Assembly (NCBI RefSeq): GCF_964340395.1
Contig: NC_135549.1
Coordinates: 8,647,342-8,711,341 of the forward strand
From: Glandiceps talaboti
Lineage: Eukaryota; Hemichordata; Enteropneusta; Spengelidae
Direction: 5' to 3'
Length of the DNA stretch: 64,000 nt
Both the position numbers and the translations under genes were made by a program. How positions within the stretch are numbered: the first letter of the stretch is position 1; every line of letters starts with the position of its first letter. A model generated the notes under the pieces. It did no database searches. It had not been told where the DNA came from and saw nothing but the letters and a program-made list of their open reading frames with translations. Below are positions 1 through 34,542 of this stretch, in pieces.

Positions 1-647
1 ACTTGTTTGTCTTGATTTCTAGAAACCATGGTGATACGATGTCAAATTACACACACTAGAGGAGATAGTAACACGACTTCCTTGAGTTTACACGACTTGA
101 CAATAACACGCCACTATATGACTTGTATAGATAAAGCGTTCGTGCCAATAACATTTCTTCATTGTCTACATTTACTTTAAAGCTGTCTAGTCGTACAAGC
201 TTACACATTGAAAGCTTTATCAATGTAACTATATGTACATGTAGCAAACTGAATGGCTATGCGTCGAGGAATCAATACCAATAGATTCCAACGTGTGACA
301 CTTTCAATTTGTACAATTGTGTGAACAGTACATTGATGGTTGTATTGTTGCAAATACATTGAATTATTTACAAAAAGGTAATGGCAAGAGATTCACAATA
401 TACAAACCTGTTACACATGATGTATTTATAGGGTTTATATCAATTGAAATCGATGGGTAGTCGGCGTTGCTCTTAAGGCTTTATTCCATAACACAAATAA
501 TAATGTTCACAATATGCTTTCTCAAGGATAACACGACGGGGATCTTCTTACTTATGCATTATTGTTCAGGTACCATTGGAGGTCATAAAACAACTTTGAA
601 TTTAATTGGCAAAGTCAGATCTGACTTTATTGTCAAGAGGCATGTGT

Positions 648-724
648 TGTACTGTACTGTACTGTACTGTACTGTACTGTACTGTACTGTACTGTACTGT
701 ACTGTACTGTACTGTACTGTACTG
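648..724. repeat. (ACTGT)n pentanucleotide microsatellite
   Basis: About 15 near-perfect tandem copies of ACTGT. Confidence 0.97.
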
Positions 725-993
725 GACAGGATGGATGGCATTGCAACTAAAGTTGTCACAATGATATGACGTGTTCATAGTGTGAAGTGTTCAACAAATG
801 AGCTGAATGGTTGTTTCAGCTGATAGTAATGTTAATACTGTAATATATTTCTCACCTTAGAGAAACATATTCACAAGGTACTCGTGTAGAAACAAATCGT
901 AACTTCACTCAAATCACCAAGCGCTGTTCATGTCCTCGGGAATTTTTAATAAATCAATGCTTCTATGTTAATTTATATATTCACTAATTCGTC

Positions 994-1131
994 TATTCAT
1001 TCATTCATTCATTCATTCATTCATTCGTTCATTCGTTCATTAATTAATTCATTCATTCATTCGTTCGTTCGTTCGTTCATTAATTCATTCATTCATTCAT
1101 TCATTCATTCATTCATCCATTCATTCATTCA
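994..1131. repeat. (ATTC)n tetranucleotide microsatellite
   Basis: ATTC repeats interrupted by ATTCGTTC and TTAATTAA variants. Confidence 0.97.
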
Positions 1132-1766
1132 CAACCCTCGAAAAAACACAACTGCGTTTACTTGAATGAAATGAACTATGGAGAGACTTCAGACATTGAC
1201 AAAATTAGGTAAAGACAACATTGCAACTGATTACAAAAACAACACTAAGTGCTTCTGATGTAGGTTCAGGCGATGCTTTATCATCTTTTTTTACATCTGT
1301 GGAAGTTACAATATAACACTAACAGTCGTACTCGATTGTTACAGCATGTGGCATTATATCAACAAGCAGGGTTATGGGGTCCTGGCTTGATAAGTTACTG
1401 ACACTAATTACAATGTTGTAATTGTGTGTTTTTGTATTAACATTGACTCAATCCTGCCTACTATGAGCAAGCGAACGCATCGGTATTTTTTTCGCGGGTT
1501 GTATCTTATATGTTGTTTTATTTATCATTTCTTATTCCTTTATTTTACAATTATCAATTTAGTTTTAAAGATTGATAAATGTATAAGTGTTACCACATCT
1601 AATACGTGTTCTTCATCGATAGAACTTTGAAAATAGTAGACTACATTCTTGAACGTGCTGCCGCTTTTTATAATATTAAATCTATCGCGGTCTTTTTGTG
1701 TCGTTTGGGATAGTACCATGTGGAGTACTTGACAAATCACATTCTTTTGAACATTTTTTTTCTTAG

Positions 1767-21626
<19,860 letters not shown>

Positions 21627-23240
21627 TGTATCTGAGACAAGAGTATCTTGAATTCAAAGAAAAATAATATTTCTCTGCACATTGAGCATTGATCAACGTG
21701 GCATTAGTCGTATTTTACCTTTAATCCTTGGTTATCCGGGGAATGTGTGTAAGGAATAGAGATATAGTGTCAAGTGTGTAGTCCACTTGCCCTCGATCCA
21801 GGGGGGGGGGGGGGGGTAACTGTTTTAGAAGTCTAATTTACAAATCAAGACCAAATTCAAACGACAGGCACAGGATATATGTGTTACCTCATTTACATAT
21901 CATTTACAGATCGACATTCTAAATTAGTATTGCTGTATTTTATACTCTAGAACAAATTATATATATATTTATGGTTTAAGCTAAAAATTGAAAGAAAATC
22001 TATATTGATTTTAAATTTGAAATAACAGTTATACTAATTTGTCAATAGAAAACTTCATATTCCATTTCTTTCCTATTATTACGGATGGACGCGCATAGGA
22101 TGGAGCATTCACGTTTATTAATTTTTCGCAGAATGACAGCTCCCAACTTAAATATTACACATTTCAAGTTCTCAATTTTGGACAATCGAAAATCGCAGTA
22201 GACATACAAATACATACTTTTCCTCCATAGAGATTTTTCAACTCACTGAAAACTATGGAAATTCATAATGCTGATTGAATTGTATATTTTGTACACTGAC
22301 CTTTATATTTATGTAAGTATCGTAGAACCCTAGATCTTGCTTGACTTAGATATGCTTGCCATCCACGACATTGGTGATAAAGGAATTTACAATTAATTTT
22401 GGCTATGTAAATTACACAGAGGATGGATACCACCTCTTCTTCAAGTGTCCAGCATGAAATCAAGTAAGGAAAATGTATTTTCCAAGCATACTTGACAGAT
22501 TGCCATCACTTTATTAATTTAACCACTTGGTGGAAACGAAGGATTACAGGGTTGCTAGAAATATAGCTTTAATTTCTGTCATGCTTTAAAAATCAAAGAT
22601 GACTTGCCATTATTTTGTTAATTTACTGTGTGAAAATATCTGTAAATAGTATTGTTTACTTTGACTTATCCATCATAAATTATATAGGCACTAAGGAAAT
22701 TTTGGTGCAATGTATATATGTACATATATCTTAATATTAGATTTAATGTTTATATGACCAACAAACATGTTTCCTTTGACCAAATCAGTTTCTGTATATA
22801 TATATATATATAAGGCGAAGTTGTTCAGTGACATTATATTCAGGAATTAAATACACAGAGTGAAACTACTATGACGTGTTGTAAGGTATTGTCTAAACTG
22901 TATATAAAATTTCTAAATTTACGCACAAAGTTGTCATTTTGTGTCATTTTTCTAGAGTGTTAATTTGCTTTCCTTTAGTTTCATATCCTTTGGGTAATGT
23001 TCGTTTTATTTCATTATTGACTGTGTGGTGATTAGAAACAATGCCTACCAAACAATTCATTTTAAAATCTTCCCTTCCCTGACAAGACGACTCATTGAAA
23101 TTAACACGATACAACAACACATATACAGATAAAAAGACAAATTTATTAATATAAGATAAGTTTTAAAACTCATGATACAAAACACTGACTGAATGGATGG
23201 ATGACAATGGTTGGAAAACAAAGAAATGAAATAAAAGTAG
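21627..23240 (+). other. Cadherin 3' UTR and flank
   Basis: AT-rich sequence after the TAG at 21624-21626, with a G homopolymer near 21800. Candidate polyadenylation signals are ATTAAA near 22846 and AATAAA near 23229. No coding region is visible. Confidence 0.45.
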
Positions 23241-26200
23241 CACCATAGAAAAACAAACTACTGTACAATGGTATGGTACTGTGTACCAGTGTCATCCAAT
23301 GTATTACAAGTATTCTGAGTAAGATTTCAAGTCATATGGCTAAATCACTGGGTAAATTAACACTTATATAGCAAGATTACTTGCAAATTGGTGGTTTGTT
23401 TGGCTGAATGTACAGTTCTTTGAAATCAAGTCAACCTCAACTGATCCACAATATGTCGACCAATAGAATTCTTCCCTCGTTTGCTACAATTCTATATTTC
23501 ATGAAGAAATGTCTGAGTGCAGTTGAACAATATGGCTGTGGCTCCACCCCCATCTCAAACACACTGACATGTAGCCTGAAAGATATCCAGGCATTCCTTC
23601 TGCTTACATAATGCATTCTCTCACTGAGTGGTTACATAAGCCGACCAATGGCCGGACCTTTCAGACTAACTGACATGCTTTACAATGTATTTTTGCAACA
23701 ATGTTGCATATCAAACTACAGTATGGGCTCTGATTTGCTCCACCCATACTTCTCCATCAAGTTTTCTCTTCTTGAGCTCTAATCTATACCAAGACACTGC
23801 CACAGCAGGGTTGCCACTGCCAGTGATAAGATGGTCATTATGGTTCAGTTCATGATCGTGGTCCGATTTACACTACATTATCTTCACACCTAACATAGTG
23901 TAAATCAGAACATGGACATCAGGAACTAGACTATGTTAACATTTGAAGCACATAGCGACATAACCATAATGTTATGCATATCAATGAGAGACTGACATGA
24001 AATGTAACACTAAATATGATATATAAACATAATTTGAAATCCAGAATAATGATAATTTGTGGATTCTAATTTTTAGTCCATGTATGCACCAAGTTGATAC
24101 AGTGGTGCTTGCATATCTAGGGTTTCATACTAGTCAAATAATTGCAACTTGGCAAACAACTTCACCATGTGAGCAGTAATTTATCCAGTGATTTGGTCCT
24201 ACAGCTAGTCTCGTCTTTCACAGAATAGCTGTAACTATATTACACATTACATTTTGTCTGTCATTTTGAAATACCACACAGTTGGGATAAAATTCAAATT
24301 AAACAAACTGTGTGTAATGTTTTCTTGGACTAGAAAATATCTGAAAATCAGATTTCATTTTATTGGAAAACTATCTTCACATAAAAGGAAGAGAAAAAAT
24401 ATACAAAACAGGTATCATTCAAAACAATTGTAAAGAAACCATTACATAATAAAACTGGATATATAGTTGTAATATTTGAGATAAACATTTCTTTTAAGCA
24501 GCACTTTATAGTTTGACCTATCGTGGTCAAACAGCAAATTAAATTTTGTTGTAAGACAACAATGCCTGAAACTTTCCTCCTGACAAGACTTCACAAACAA
24601 AATATTTTTTTTTATTTTGACATGATTTCATCATTCTTCAAAACCAATTTTCTGAGCCAACAAAATGATGTTATGGCCACTGACCACTTCAATGCTCAAT
24701 ACTTGTGATTTTATCTTAAGCTAGAGGGTCAGAATAGAACAAGTAGACCAACTTATTCTCGTGTGTGCGTATAGTAATGCATTTAGAGGACATGGAGCTG
24801 AAGCCATGGAAAAAATGAAATGATTGTTATTTTTATGATGTACCTAGGGAGTACAATTCTATTTCAAATGATGTGCCTAGGGAGTACAATTTTATATCAG
24901 GTAACAAGAATTACAATCACTGTGGTCAACATGGACGTATAAGCTTAGCTAATAACAAATTGTAGTATTTGAACAATTTGATTGAAGTGACCTACTGCTG
25001 TCAAAAGTTACAGATCTTGAAATGCCCTTCAACTTTGAAATTTCTACGGGATAATCACAACTTGTCTAGAAGTTATCTGGGTTTGATTTTCTCCAATCTC
25101 TCTCTTTCTCTCCATCTAGTCAAATGAGTTTATCTAGAAAATCATTCCATTCTACCACTGGCAGTGTTAGATTAATGCTACGATGTACTGGAGTGTTAAT
25201 ATAAATGTGATGTCATTATTGCATTCTCAAGAGACTTTTTTTAATACTTTCAAGACTTGAGTTTGTAGTAAACTGAATGAAGAAACCATTACAACCTCTT
25301 GTCAGAATGTGATGGTTTACAACTGACATGTGCTGTTCACCCTTTCCCAAGCAGGAGATTTACCTAGATTTTTGGTAGATTATATTCATTTGGCTAGAAA
25401 TGGCAAGAAAGTGAAGCCCACAGATAACTTCAAGATTATATGACATGAGTGATGGGAAGATCAAAATGATGCCAAGCTGCCCACAGAATTTAAAGAAAGT
25501 TCAGTCAAACTGATCAATAACATAAACAATTCCTGTTTGAAGAAGTGTTGAGAAAACAAGCGACAACTTTGTATAAAGGAACAGATACAACTTCTGAATA
25601 TGTAAGAAAACGAGATTGTACCCTGATGTATTTACACAGCCTCAACTGTCAAGTCTATGTAAGAACACAGAAAGGTGCATAGGTTTGACTTCGTGTTGTG
25701 ATTTACAGTTGTACACACACTCCGTCACCAGGATATGTAATCCGACAATAATGTGTATCTAATCATAATTACCTAGGAAATCTGATAAAATTTCATAACA
25801 TATTCTTTAAAAAATAAATATGAAGCAGTTCCTCATATTTGTAAATAGTTATTAGGCTCCATCAATGAAATACTTTGTTTGCCGTCCTTCAATTTCCCCA
25901 AAAACTACCAGGCTGACAGGGACAAAAGCAAACACAGAAGAAAAAAAACACAATACTAGCATGTCATATAAAATTCACTTTTCTGTTGATTTATTTTCTG
26001 TTTGTGCCTAAATCTACTAGACTGGTGAACATCATATAAAAATCCATTGGATTGTCTTAAACAACTATTTAGAAATATGTGTTGTTATTCTAAAGATATT
26101 TAAACAGTGTTTCCATTTTCAATAGTATGAAATATTTTCGTGGAAATTTTGAGCAAAACGAAACATGTTTGCGTTTTCCCAAATCTACGCACAAACCTAC

Positions 26201-27504
26201 CCGCACGGAGGCAGCAAACAAAGAATTTAATTGCTGGCACCTAATAATAAAAATGTTGTTTTTGTTGTATAAATTGGATTCAAAGTATGGGGCATTGTTA
26301 GTAATAGATCGCATAGGATCTGAATCTTCCATTTGTATGTTACTGTTACACTGTTACAAGATCTCATACTTTCAGAAATCTCATACAATGCTCTGAAAGG
26401 CATGCCGTATAACCAATGTGTTCAAACAATATATTGCAGTGAAATGTCAGTCAGTTGCAATGGTAGGATCCAAACAAACCTATTCAAAGAAATAAGTTTG
26501 CCTTTTGAACCTTGGAACGGTAATCAGACTGTTGGAGTACAGAAGCTGCCAAGGTGGATATGGTCAAGATACAATATTTTAAACTTAGGTACAGGTTTAT
26601 CTATTCTACAGCCTACTTCAATCATTCATTAGCCAAGTCTATCTTGTCAATCCATTGTATCATTGGTTGCAAGCTTAGCTACCCACAACATACCAATGTA
26701 GACTGCTCTAAAGGAGTGGTGGACAACTTTATTCACAAAATCAAAGTTGGCTCATCTGCAGAAGTTGTATGGATTTCTGTTGTCCACATCACATCCACTG
26801 CAAGCAAATCATTCTGTCACTTTGGTCGGCCACTGCACCCACCCACAACACATCGAGTTATCTATAAAAATTGGTGGACAACTTTGTTCACAATGTCCAT
26901 CCATCTGTAGCAATGATGGTTTACTAGGGTGTACCCTCAACACACCAGACAACCCATCCCGAGCAGTGATGGGGAAGGATGTTCAACCACAACATACCAG
27001 TCAAGCTATCTGTAGCAGTGATGGGTAAGACCAGTCAACCCAGTAACATCATCCACCCATGACACATCCATGTGGTGCAAGATAGACAATGGATCTGTAA
27101 CCATGGTCTTCAACATATTCAACAAAAGACAAAGGGCAACCAAACCTTCTCAGATGGAATTCAAGAAGCCGATATCACCCCTTACACTTTGTATACTCAA
27201 AGTACTGAAACTACCAGTTTGCATAACTGTGCGTGTGGCAAAAAGTATAGATCTGTTCAGAAAGAATACATCTCCTGGTATTAATGACGCTAAAAAATTG
27301 AGGTGACAAATGGCAGTAAAAATGAAAATACACTGATTCACTTGGATTCAATTCAGGTCCATACTTTGATGGGAAATATGTGAAATAATATCATTTAGAA
27401 CAATGACAACAGATACAACAAGGTTTGATGTTCACAATCTGTTTCTCACATAAAAAGCTCTATCAATATTCATTTTAAAACATAGTATAATATTACATTT
27501 TCAC
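23241..27504. other. Intergenic DNA between convergent cadherin and DENND6 genes
   Basis: I see no supported exon here. The region is AT-rich with scattered short open frames lacking splice or family support. It includes a duplicated segment of about 24 bp at 24834-24893 (containing CTAGGGAGTACAATT) and degenerate repeats at 26640-27030. Confidence 0.6.
26640..27030. repeat. Degenerate direct repeats
   Basis: Imperfectly repeated words include CCCACAACA...CAT, GTGGACAACTTTnTTCACAA and ATCTGTAGCARTGATGG, spaced irregularly by about 70-170 bp. They look like a decayed minisatellite. Confidence 0.5.
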
Positions 27505-27844
27505 AGTGAAGGAAATAAAAATACATTTATTCATTTAAAAATAAACAAATAAAACTGATGGTGTATATGTATTCTAAAATAAACATTCACCATCACACAA
27601 TGCTGCATGCAGACGGACCATTTCGGTACGGTTTCCATCATAAAGTACTGAGAGACAAACTCAGTACTGTTATCACTGTTTTACTTTGAGAGTGATCACA
27701 TGAATGATTCTCAATCATCCAAAATTTTTAAACTATCACTCCGGCACAGATATAGAGAGTAAATCCATTCTCACATGGCTCACAGGTTGGTTCATCTGAT
27801 AAAACCAGACAGGTTGGTTCATCTGATAAAACCATACACCATCA
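27505..27844 (-). other. Probable DENND6 3' UTR with polyadenylation signal
   Basis: Downstream of the DENND6 TGA at 27845-27847, the first AATAAA on the minus strand is at 27526-27531, so the 3' UTR is likely about 330 nt. A near-perfect duplication of a roughly 24-bp segment containing GGTTGGTTCATCTGATAAAA lies at 27783-27834. Longer 3' UTR isoforms cannot be excluded, because the AT-rich sequence continues with further candidate signals. Confidence 0.55.
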
Positions 27845-30800
27845 TCAATTACTCTTCAATATGGCTTGTAAATCATCCGGTAAAGTAGATATAACATGAT
27901 CCATGTGGATTTTAAGTTGCTTTATTCGGTCTCCCCTAACTGGAAGTTCATTGGCAGACACGCTTGCCTGTAAGTAATACATAATACAGGAAGTATAATG
28001 ACAATGTACATAATTCAAATGATCTATATCTCTGCTTTTAATCTCTCATTTATTGGGATACATGGGGAAAGCATGAACAGCTATTCCTGCTGGGCACTAC
28101 ATGTAATAATGTCACTGCATAGAATTGACAGCCTTTATACACTGGCTGTTTTAATGGCTGACATGTGATAGTGTTGAAGCACATGCATTCTAAACCACCT
28201 AAAGTGTTATGCTTGCAAGCCGACATCAGTTGTCTGGATCAACGTGGTTTGAAACAATCTGTATCTCTCCTTGCAATCTCTCATTCATTAACACTGTATA
28301 GAGTATCATATCAGTTGATTTGAAAACACACACCATTGAAAGTAAAATACAGATCAAATATCCCTTTCTGGTTTACAAGTCCATCATGTTTAACCCTAGT
28401 GTTAATGCAGTGCTGGTGCAGACTCTAACCCTTCCAGTCTCTAGACATGCTGGTAAGAGTGTCAGCCTAGTGTTTACACTGAGCTAGCCCTATGCTAAAC
28501 AAGACAGAAACCAATTGTTGAAGTGTACTATTAGGTGATTTCATTGAATGAATCATCATTTTTGAGGATTTGTCCCAACCACCCCCAACCACCCCCATCC
28601 CACCCCATCCACCCAAAAAAAGGCATGATAAAAAGGTATTAAAATGATATATATTATTATGCATGTTCAAAATGGAAGCGCTTCATACATAAGTTCTTAT
28701 CTACTTTGAATAAAAAAATGGAAGAAGAGATGTTATGTATGGATAACTGAAATAAGTGATTCAAACAGTGGGTAGCAGAGAGGATGATTGACAACAAATT
28801 TTGGTTAAGTGTCAACGACAAAAGCAAGAAAAAGTGGCAAGAAATAACTTACCAGTTTATCCCTGAGTCTAAGTATAAGGTCAACGATCTCCACTTCTTG
28901 TTTGTCTTTGACCCACTGCATAATATCGGCATCACAAAGTGCTTCTAAATGAAGTAAGGATAACTTCTGATTCACTTCTTGCTGCCTACTTCTCAACCAA
29001 CAATCAAAATTTGTAGATTTGAAGAACCGCCTACATTTGACAGAAAAAAATGTACAATTCAAGCTACAATTGCAAAGTTTGATGTGAATACATCAGTGCA
29101 ACAATCTAAGAAACATATTTATAGTTGTTTGCTTCTCCACTTTTTAAAGGCATATGCTGAGTTATATACTATTAAGTATTTCAGTTTTCATGTTATTGGA
29201 GATATGTTTTGCTGCATATTTAGATGTACCTTGTCATATCCTACATACTATCACTTGCTATTGGCAGATCTCAAACTTGGTATTTAGGCATTAAACATAG
29301 ACATTTCAGTGACATAAGTTACATGTGATGAAATCTTGAGAAAACCCCTTCTTTGTCAACAACAGCAAAAGACAATTGTAAATACTACAATGGAGCATAA
29401 AAGATATCTGGCGTGACATGACATGACCTGACTGACCTGACCTGACCTGACCTGAAAACAACTGACATGACATGACATGACATGACATGAGTAACACACC
29501 AGGAAAATTTCAATGTCAAAGATCTTTGCAATATCATGTAAATACATAGCTGATGATAATAGAAGTAATTTGAACTACGAGATCACTAGAACTGAATACA
29601 GGAACTCAATTTTACCTGTACAGACCAATCCAATCACCAGTCAGTCCTGATGTCAGCTGAGGACCAGAATGATCTAGTGTTCTCACAAATTCCTCAGGAT
29701 CAAATGGCTTTAGCCTTGGTGGATGCTGGGTAGGATGACACAAAGATGTGTACATGGTAAAAAGATTCATAACAAGAATCATTTAAAGATGAATCTAATC
29801 TTGATTGGTTTTGATCTTGATCTAGAAATGAACACTATATTCTCCTCCTCTCCTTAACCCCATATCCCCCTGTACCCACTTCTCTCAACCCAATACCACC
29901 CTAAATCCATTTCTCCCAACCCCATACCACCGTGTTCGCACTTCTCTCAACCACCTATACCCACTTCTCTCAACTATATATCATTATCACCCTGTATGTT
30001 AGGCTGCTCCAGAAGCTGGAAACATACACAAAGAATCAACTACTATATCTTTGAGTAAAAGGAGAGTTAATTGGTGTAAAACTTACCTTCCAAGGGGAGA
30101 TATTCCTCTGTAAAGGCATTAAACTAGCTACGTATCTCTCTAAAGGAATCATAAAACTCTGTGTGAGTTCAAGCAAATGCCTCCGTAACATGGCATCTTG
30201 TACTTCAATTGGCCTCTTATTCTGAATGCCCTGAAATATGAAATATCAATACCAAGGAATGTTAGCAAACATTTTATCTGTAATAGCTGGGACATGGTAT
30301 ATCTTATATTATATAAAAAAGTGGTTTCTGAGGTGTGATTGTTGGTTGAGTCTGTATACATTATACAACCATTGGCAGTGAAGCTGTCTCATGGCATCAG
30401 AGAGATGATGATTTGTCAAATTGAGGCTATAATACCCAACTACCATTGCCCACACTTCTGGTCCAAAAACTTTCTCTGAACAGCGCCCCCAGTGGCCAAA
30501 CTATAAAATCTTTTGTCTTTCTGATACCTGGAATATGGCATATTGTGGCTGCAGACAAGTACAAATGAAATCAAGTTTGTTTCTTACCTTCTGTAACCTC
30601 TTCAAAATGGACTTGTCTTTATTCAAAAAAGACTTATACCTTGTATATACACCTGAGATTAGAAAAAAAATCAACAAAATGAATTAACAAAAATTTATTA
30701 TGGCAGCAAAACAGTAAAACATGATACAAACAAATATTATCTTACACAATAGGAAAATGGTGTTAGTGAGAAGTGCTATAGAAAGGTGAAAGGTGAAATA

Positions 30801-33800
30801 ATGCAATGCAAGCCCACCTGGTTTGGATTCTAGTGTTTTTATATTACTAGATTTCTTTTTCTTCCATGAACTTTTGTCTACAGTGAATAAAACAAATGGG
30901 GAAAGAAGTCCATTAGCAAAGTGCACGATGAGATGAGAGAGAGTTACACAAACGTGATATAGATGCAGCACTGAGGTAGTTTTTTTGCAGACTCTTTCAG
31001 ATATATTATTGAAATCTTTCTACAATTTAGCATAAATGTATTGCAAGATTAGTTTGTTTAAATGCTTTCACAGACTTGCTTGAGCCACCAGCAGTTTCAC
31101 AGAGAAAGTTTATTCTGATAATAGCAGGGTTTGTTAGATTATCATACTATATATAATACATGTATGTAGCTGACATCAGTGTTAACTTTGTTAGTACAAA
31201 CAGTGCAAAATGATTGCAACTTTAAAAATTCCTCTCCCCCCCACCTCTACACCACCCCAATAAAAATGTAAACTCCAAGCTATCATACACCACTTGTCAT
31301 TTCACAATTTGTTTTGACAGAATAAAATGAGAAAAACGTTTTTGAAAAGTACGAAGCATTTTGTTTGAAAAATCACAAAGTTCCATTTCTTGTCATCACT
31401 TGTTTATGTTACAATCTGTAATACATTGTCCTCTCAATCAATGAATGATTTATGGAAAGTGTCTTTAGTGATATGAACAATGACTTCTCAGTGAAATGAT
31501 CTCTTTCTATTTTTTGGGCACCTCACAAACTGGTAAGAAGTCAATATCTCTTTAAAAATATATTGTCTGTGTTCCTTTTCTGAACAACGTATGTTGACTC
31601 TGTTATCATCTTGAAATATACACAGTATCTACTTCTATGGCCGTAGATACTGGTATAGTGGTAATGGCACTCTATCATCATGCTATTTAGTTCTATGAAT
31701 GTGCTAGTAAAATGAGACTACTACATAGTTACATGTACAGAACTCCATAATCTGCGGTGACAAATATTCCACAAGTTTTTGTGCATGTGCCAAAACATTA
31801 CTAACACTTATTTACTTCATATAACTTACGGAAAAAATACTGACAATGCCGACGACATTTAAGACCGTGTATTAATTCTGGTGCACTCTGGATCACTTAC
31901 TTTCCACAAAAATGTGATTAGTTAGACTTACAGATGATTTGAATTATTACATACACAGAAAAATGTTAAATCAAAAGACGCAACGTTACAAATACATATG
32001 ACATAACAAGAAACTTATCATTGACCCCGACAACAATTTTTTTTCAAAAGAGTATTATTGACTTCATTCATCCAATCAAATAAGTACAGTTTCATAATGG
32101 TATATTTCTGTAAATGGCACATTTGTCTGACATCAAATAATAGTATTCCCTGTACTGGTACCAAAGCTTGAAACAAATGGGGTGTCTTTGTTTCTGTAGT
32201 GCTAAATTTTGTTGTTATCTAAGAGCAAAACGTTGCATTCATATTGTCGGTACTGTACAGTGTCATAGCTTGTGTCATAGGATGGCACTGTTTACATATA
32301 TACCATAACACAGACAGCAGTCTATTCCTCATACAAACACTATGTACACAGGTCAGTGGTTTTCAATCACCAACACCGTTACTAGTATTTCTGTTGTAGA
32401 TACACACATCACAAAATGCAATGTGAGAAGAGACTTACCAACTGGACCCATGTCACCTATCCTAATGATATGTGGCCAGTGTTGAAGTGTCTTGGCAAAG
32501 AATGGATTGGTAACTCCAAGTACAACTGAAGGCCTGATAACGGAAAACATAAAATATAATGAAACATTCATTTCACCATGAATTGTACATGTACAATGTC
32601 TACACATGAATTCAAAATAGATAAATGGAATACAGTCTAATATTTCATATCCAAGAGAAGAGAGACTGGAAACAGTATATATCATAAGCATTTTAATTTC
32701 CACAATATTCTTTTTACAGTCAACTTAGCTGTATAAATGGGGATTTGATAGGACAGAGGTTGCTATATGAAGGATTTAATAGTGTGCACTGGCGGAGGCT
32801 GCAATGGACTGTATGCTGCCGAAGGAGTTGAGGACAATATCTACATCATTGTGCCAATATTGGTCTACTATATTCCTAACTGAGTGCATATGCCAAGGGT
32901 AATAATTGAACAGTAATGTGATCACTATATTCTTAGTGGAAGGTGTTTTAAAAATATGTACCATTGGTGTATTACATTAGTTAGATGCAAATGATATATT
33001 AATACAAGTCAATCATACCTTATTTAGTACTAGTCAAGTCTTTCAATATTTTGTCAAAAAAACAAAACTCTGGTAATACAGAGATGTACACTTATGATAC
33101 GGTTGGTTGACAATTAGCTGCAAATGATAGTATCACTATCTATACTTTATAAACGTAGTTTAGTACTTACGGTGCTTGTGTTCTTGTAGTATACTCTTTA
33201 AATTCACTGTCATGTATTGTAAAGTAAGGTCTGTAATCCGATGTGTACTTTAATGGTGACAACATACTGACCAGTGCCTGCACTGTGTCTGAACAGATCG
33301 TAGGTGAGGGCGCCATGACGACAATAGGCTGTAATATACAGTAAAGATGCGATTATCAGAACAGGACCAAAGATGAATGTCAATATGTTAACATTTTGCA
33401 AAACAACAAAATCATGTGCCAATTCATACTGCATATCAAAATGTCCACATACTGACAAATGTCAAAGAAACTCCAGATATGATCTCTCAAATTCTTACTT
33501 CATTTGTGATGACAAGCTCCCATAGAAGCTGTATATGAGGTAAAACTGGCTGGAACCATCTGAATACTTCTACTTCATTGACTGATGGAATGATGATAGG
33601 GGGCGCACTACCAGGTGACTGAAAATGAAATGAAACAGAGAAATTTGGTCATTATACAAACAACGATGATAGAGGGCACACTACCAGGTGAATGAAATGG
33701 CATAATGGCATAATATTGAAATGAAAATTCAGGCAGATGTCTTTGATGACATCTTTTGCACAACTTGAACAGTAAATAGTGCCATATGAAAACTAATAAA

Positions 33801-34455
33801 CATGAGAAAACAACCATATATGAAAGAATATCAGCTTAACCTCTTACTATGCCAACGCCCACCCCATCCCCCCCCCCCATCCCCACCCCACCCCACCCCA
33901 CCCTCAACCCACCCCATTATAAGTGTAAGTGCCATAACAGAAGAATATATTATACATCACTGCAGGACTCACCAATAGTGCTTTTTTAGGCTGTGATTGA
34001 GATGACTTTTCTTGTTTAGCGGGTATCCTAACCTGAAGTACAACACCCATTGTTGGTAAATGTAATGTTTCCCCTGGTGTTGGTGCTGGCCACTGATCGA
34101 TGTCATGACAAGCTACAGTGGAGAAAACACATCACAAACATTCCATTGACTGACACTGGTGGAAGAGACACAAATACATGTAGCAAACAACATTTCAAAA
34201 AGATGTGTTGAGATAAACCTAGGATAATAACATTACATGCCTTCAAGGAAGAATCTTAAAATATACTTATTCATGAAAAGCTTTCAGTATATAGCTGTAC
34301 AGTGTCTCTGAACTCTACTTCCTATTGGATCATACAGATGCTCTATAAATTTTATGATTGATTGACTGATTGATTGATTGGTTGGTTAGTTGGTTGGTTG
34401 GTTGGTTGGTTGGTTGGTTGGTTGGTTGGTTGGTTGATTGGTTGGTTGGTTTTAA

Positions 34456-34489
<34 letters not shown>

Positions 34490-34490
34490 C

Positions 34491-34542
<52 letters not shown>

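Larger units (their letters stand above)
1..1766. other. Upstream or intronic DNA of the giant cadherin, with two microsatellites
   Basis: No exon could be supported here. The only long open frames are in simple repeats or are low-complexity. Missing 5' cadherin exons (signal peptide, earlier repeats) are either before the window or short enough to escape recognition. Confidence 0.6.

Noticed and set aside
467-769. 100-codon plus-strand frame
   Set aside because: Generated by the ACTGT microsatellite.
26127-27306. Cluster of overlapping plus-strand frames of 70-118 codons
   Set aside because: They overlap in different frames, arise from degenerate repeats, and have no recognisable domain or splice support.
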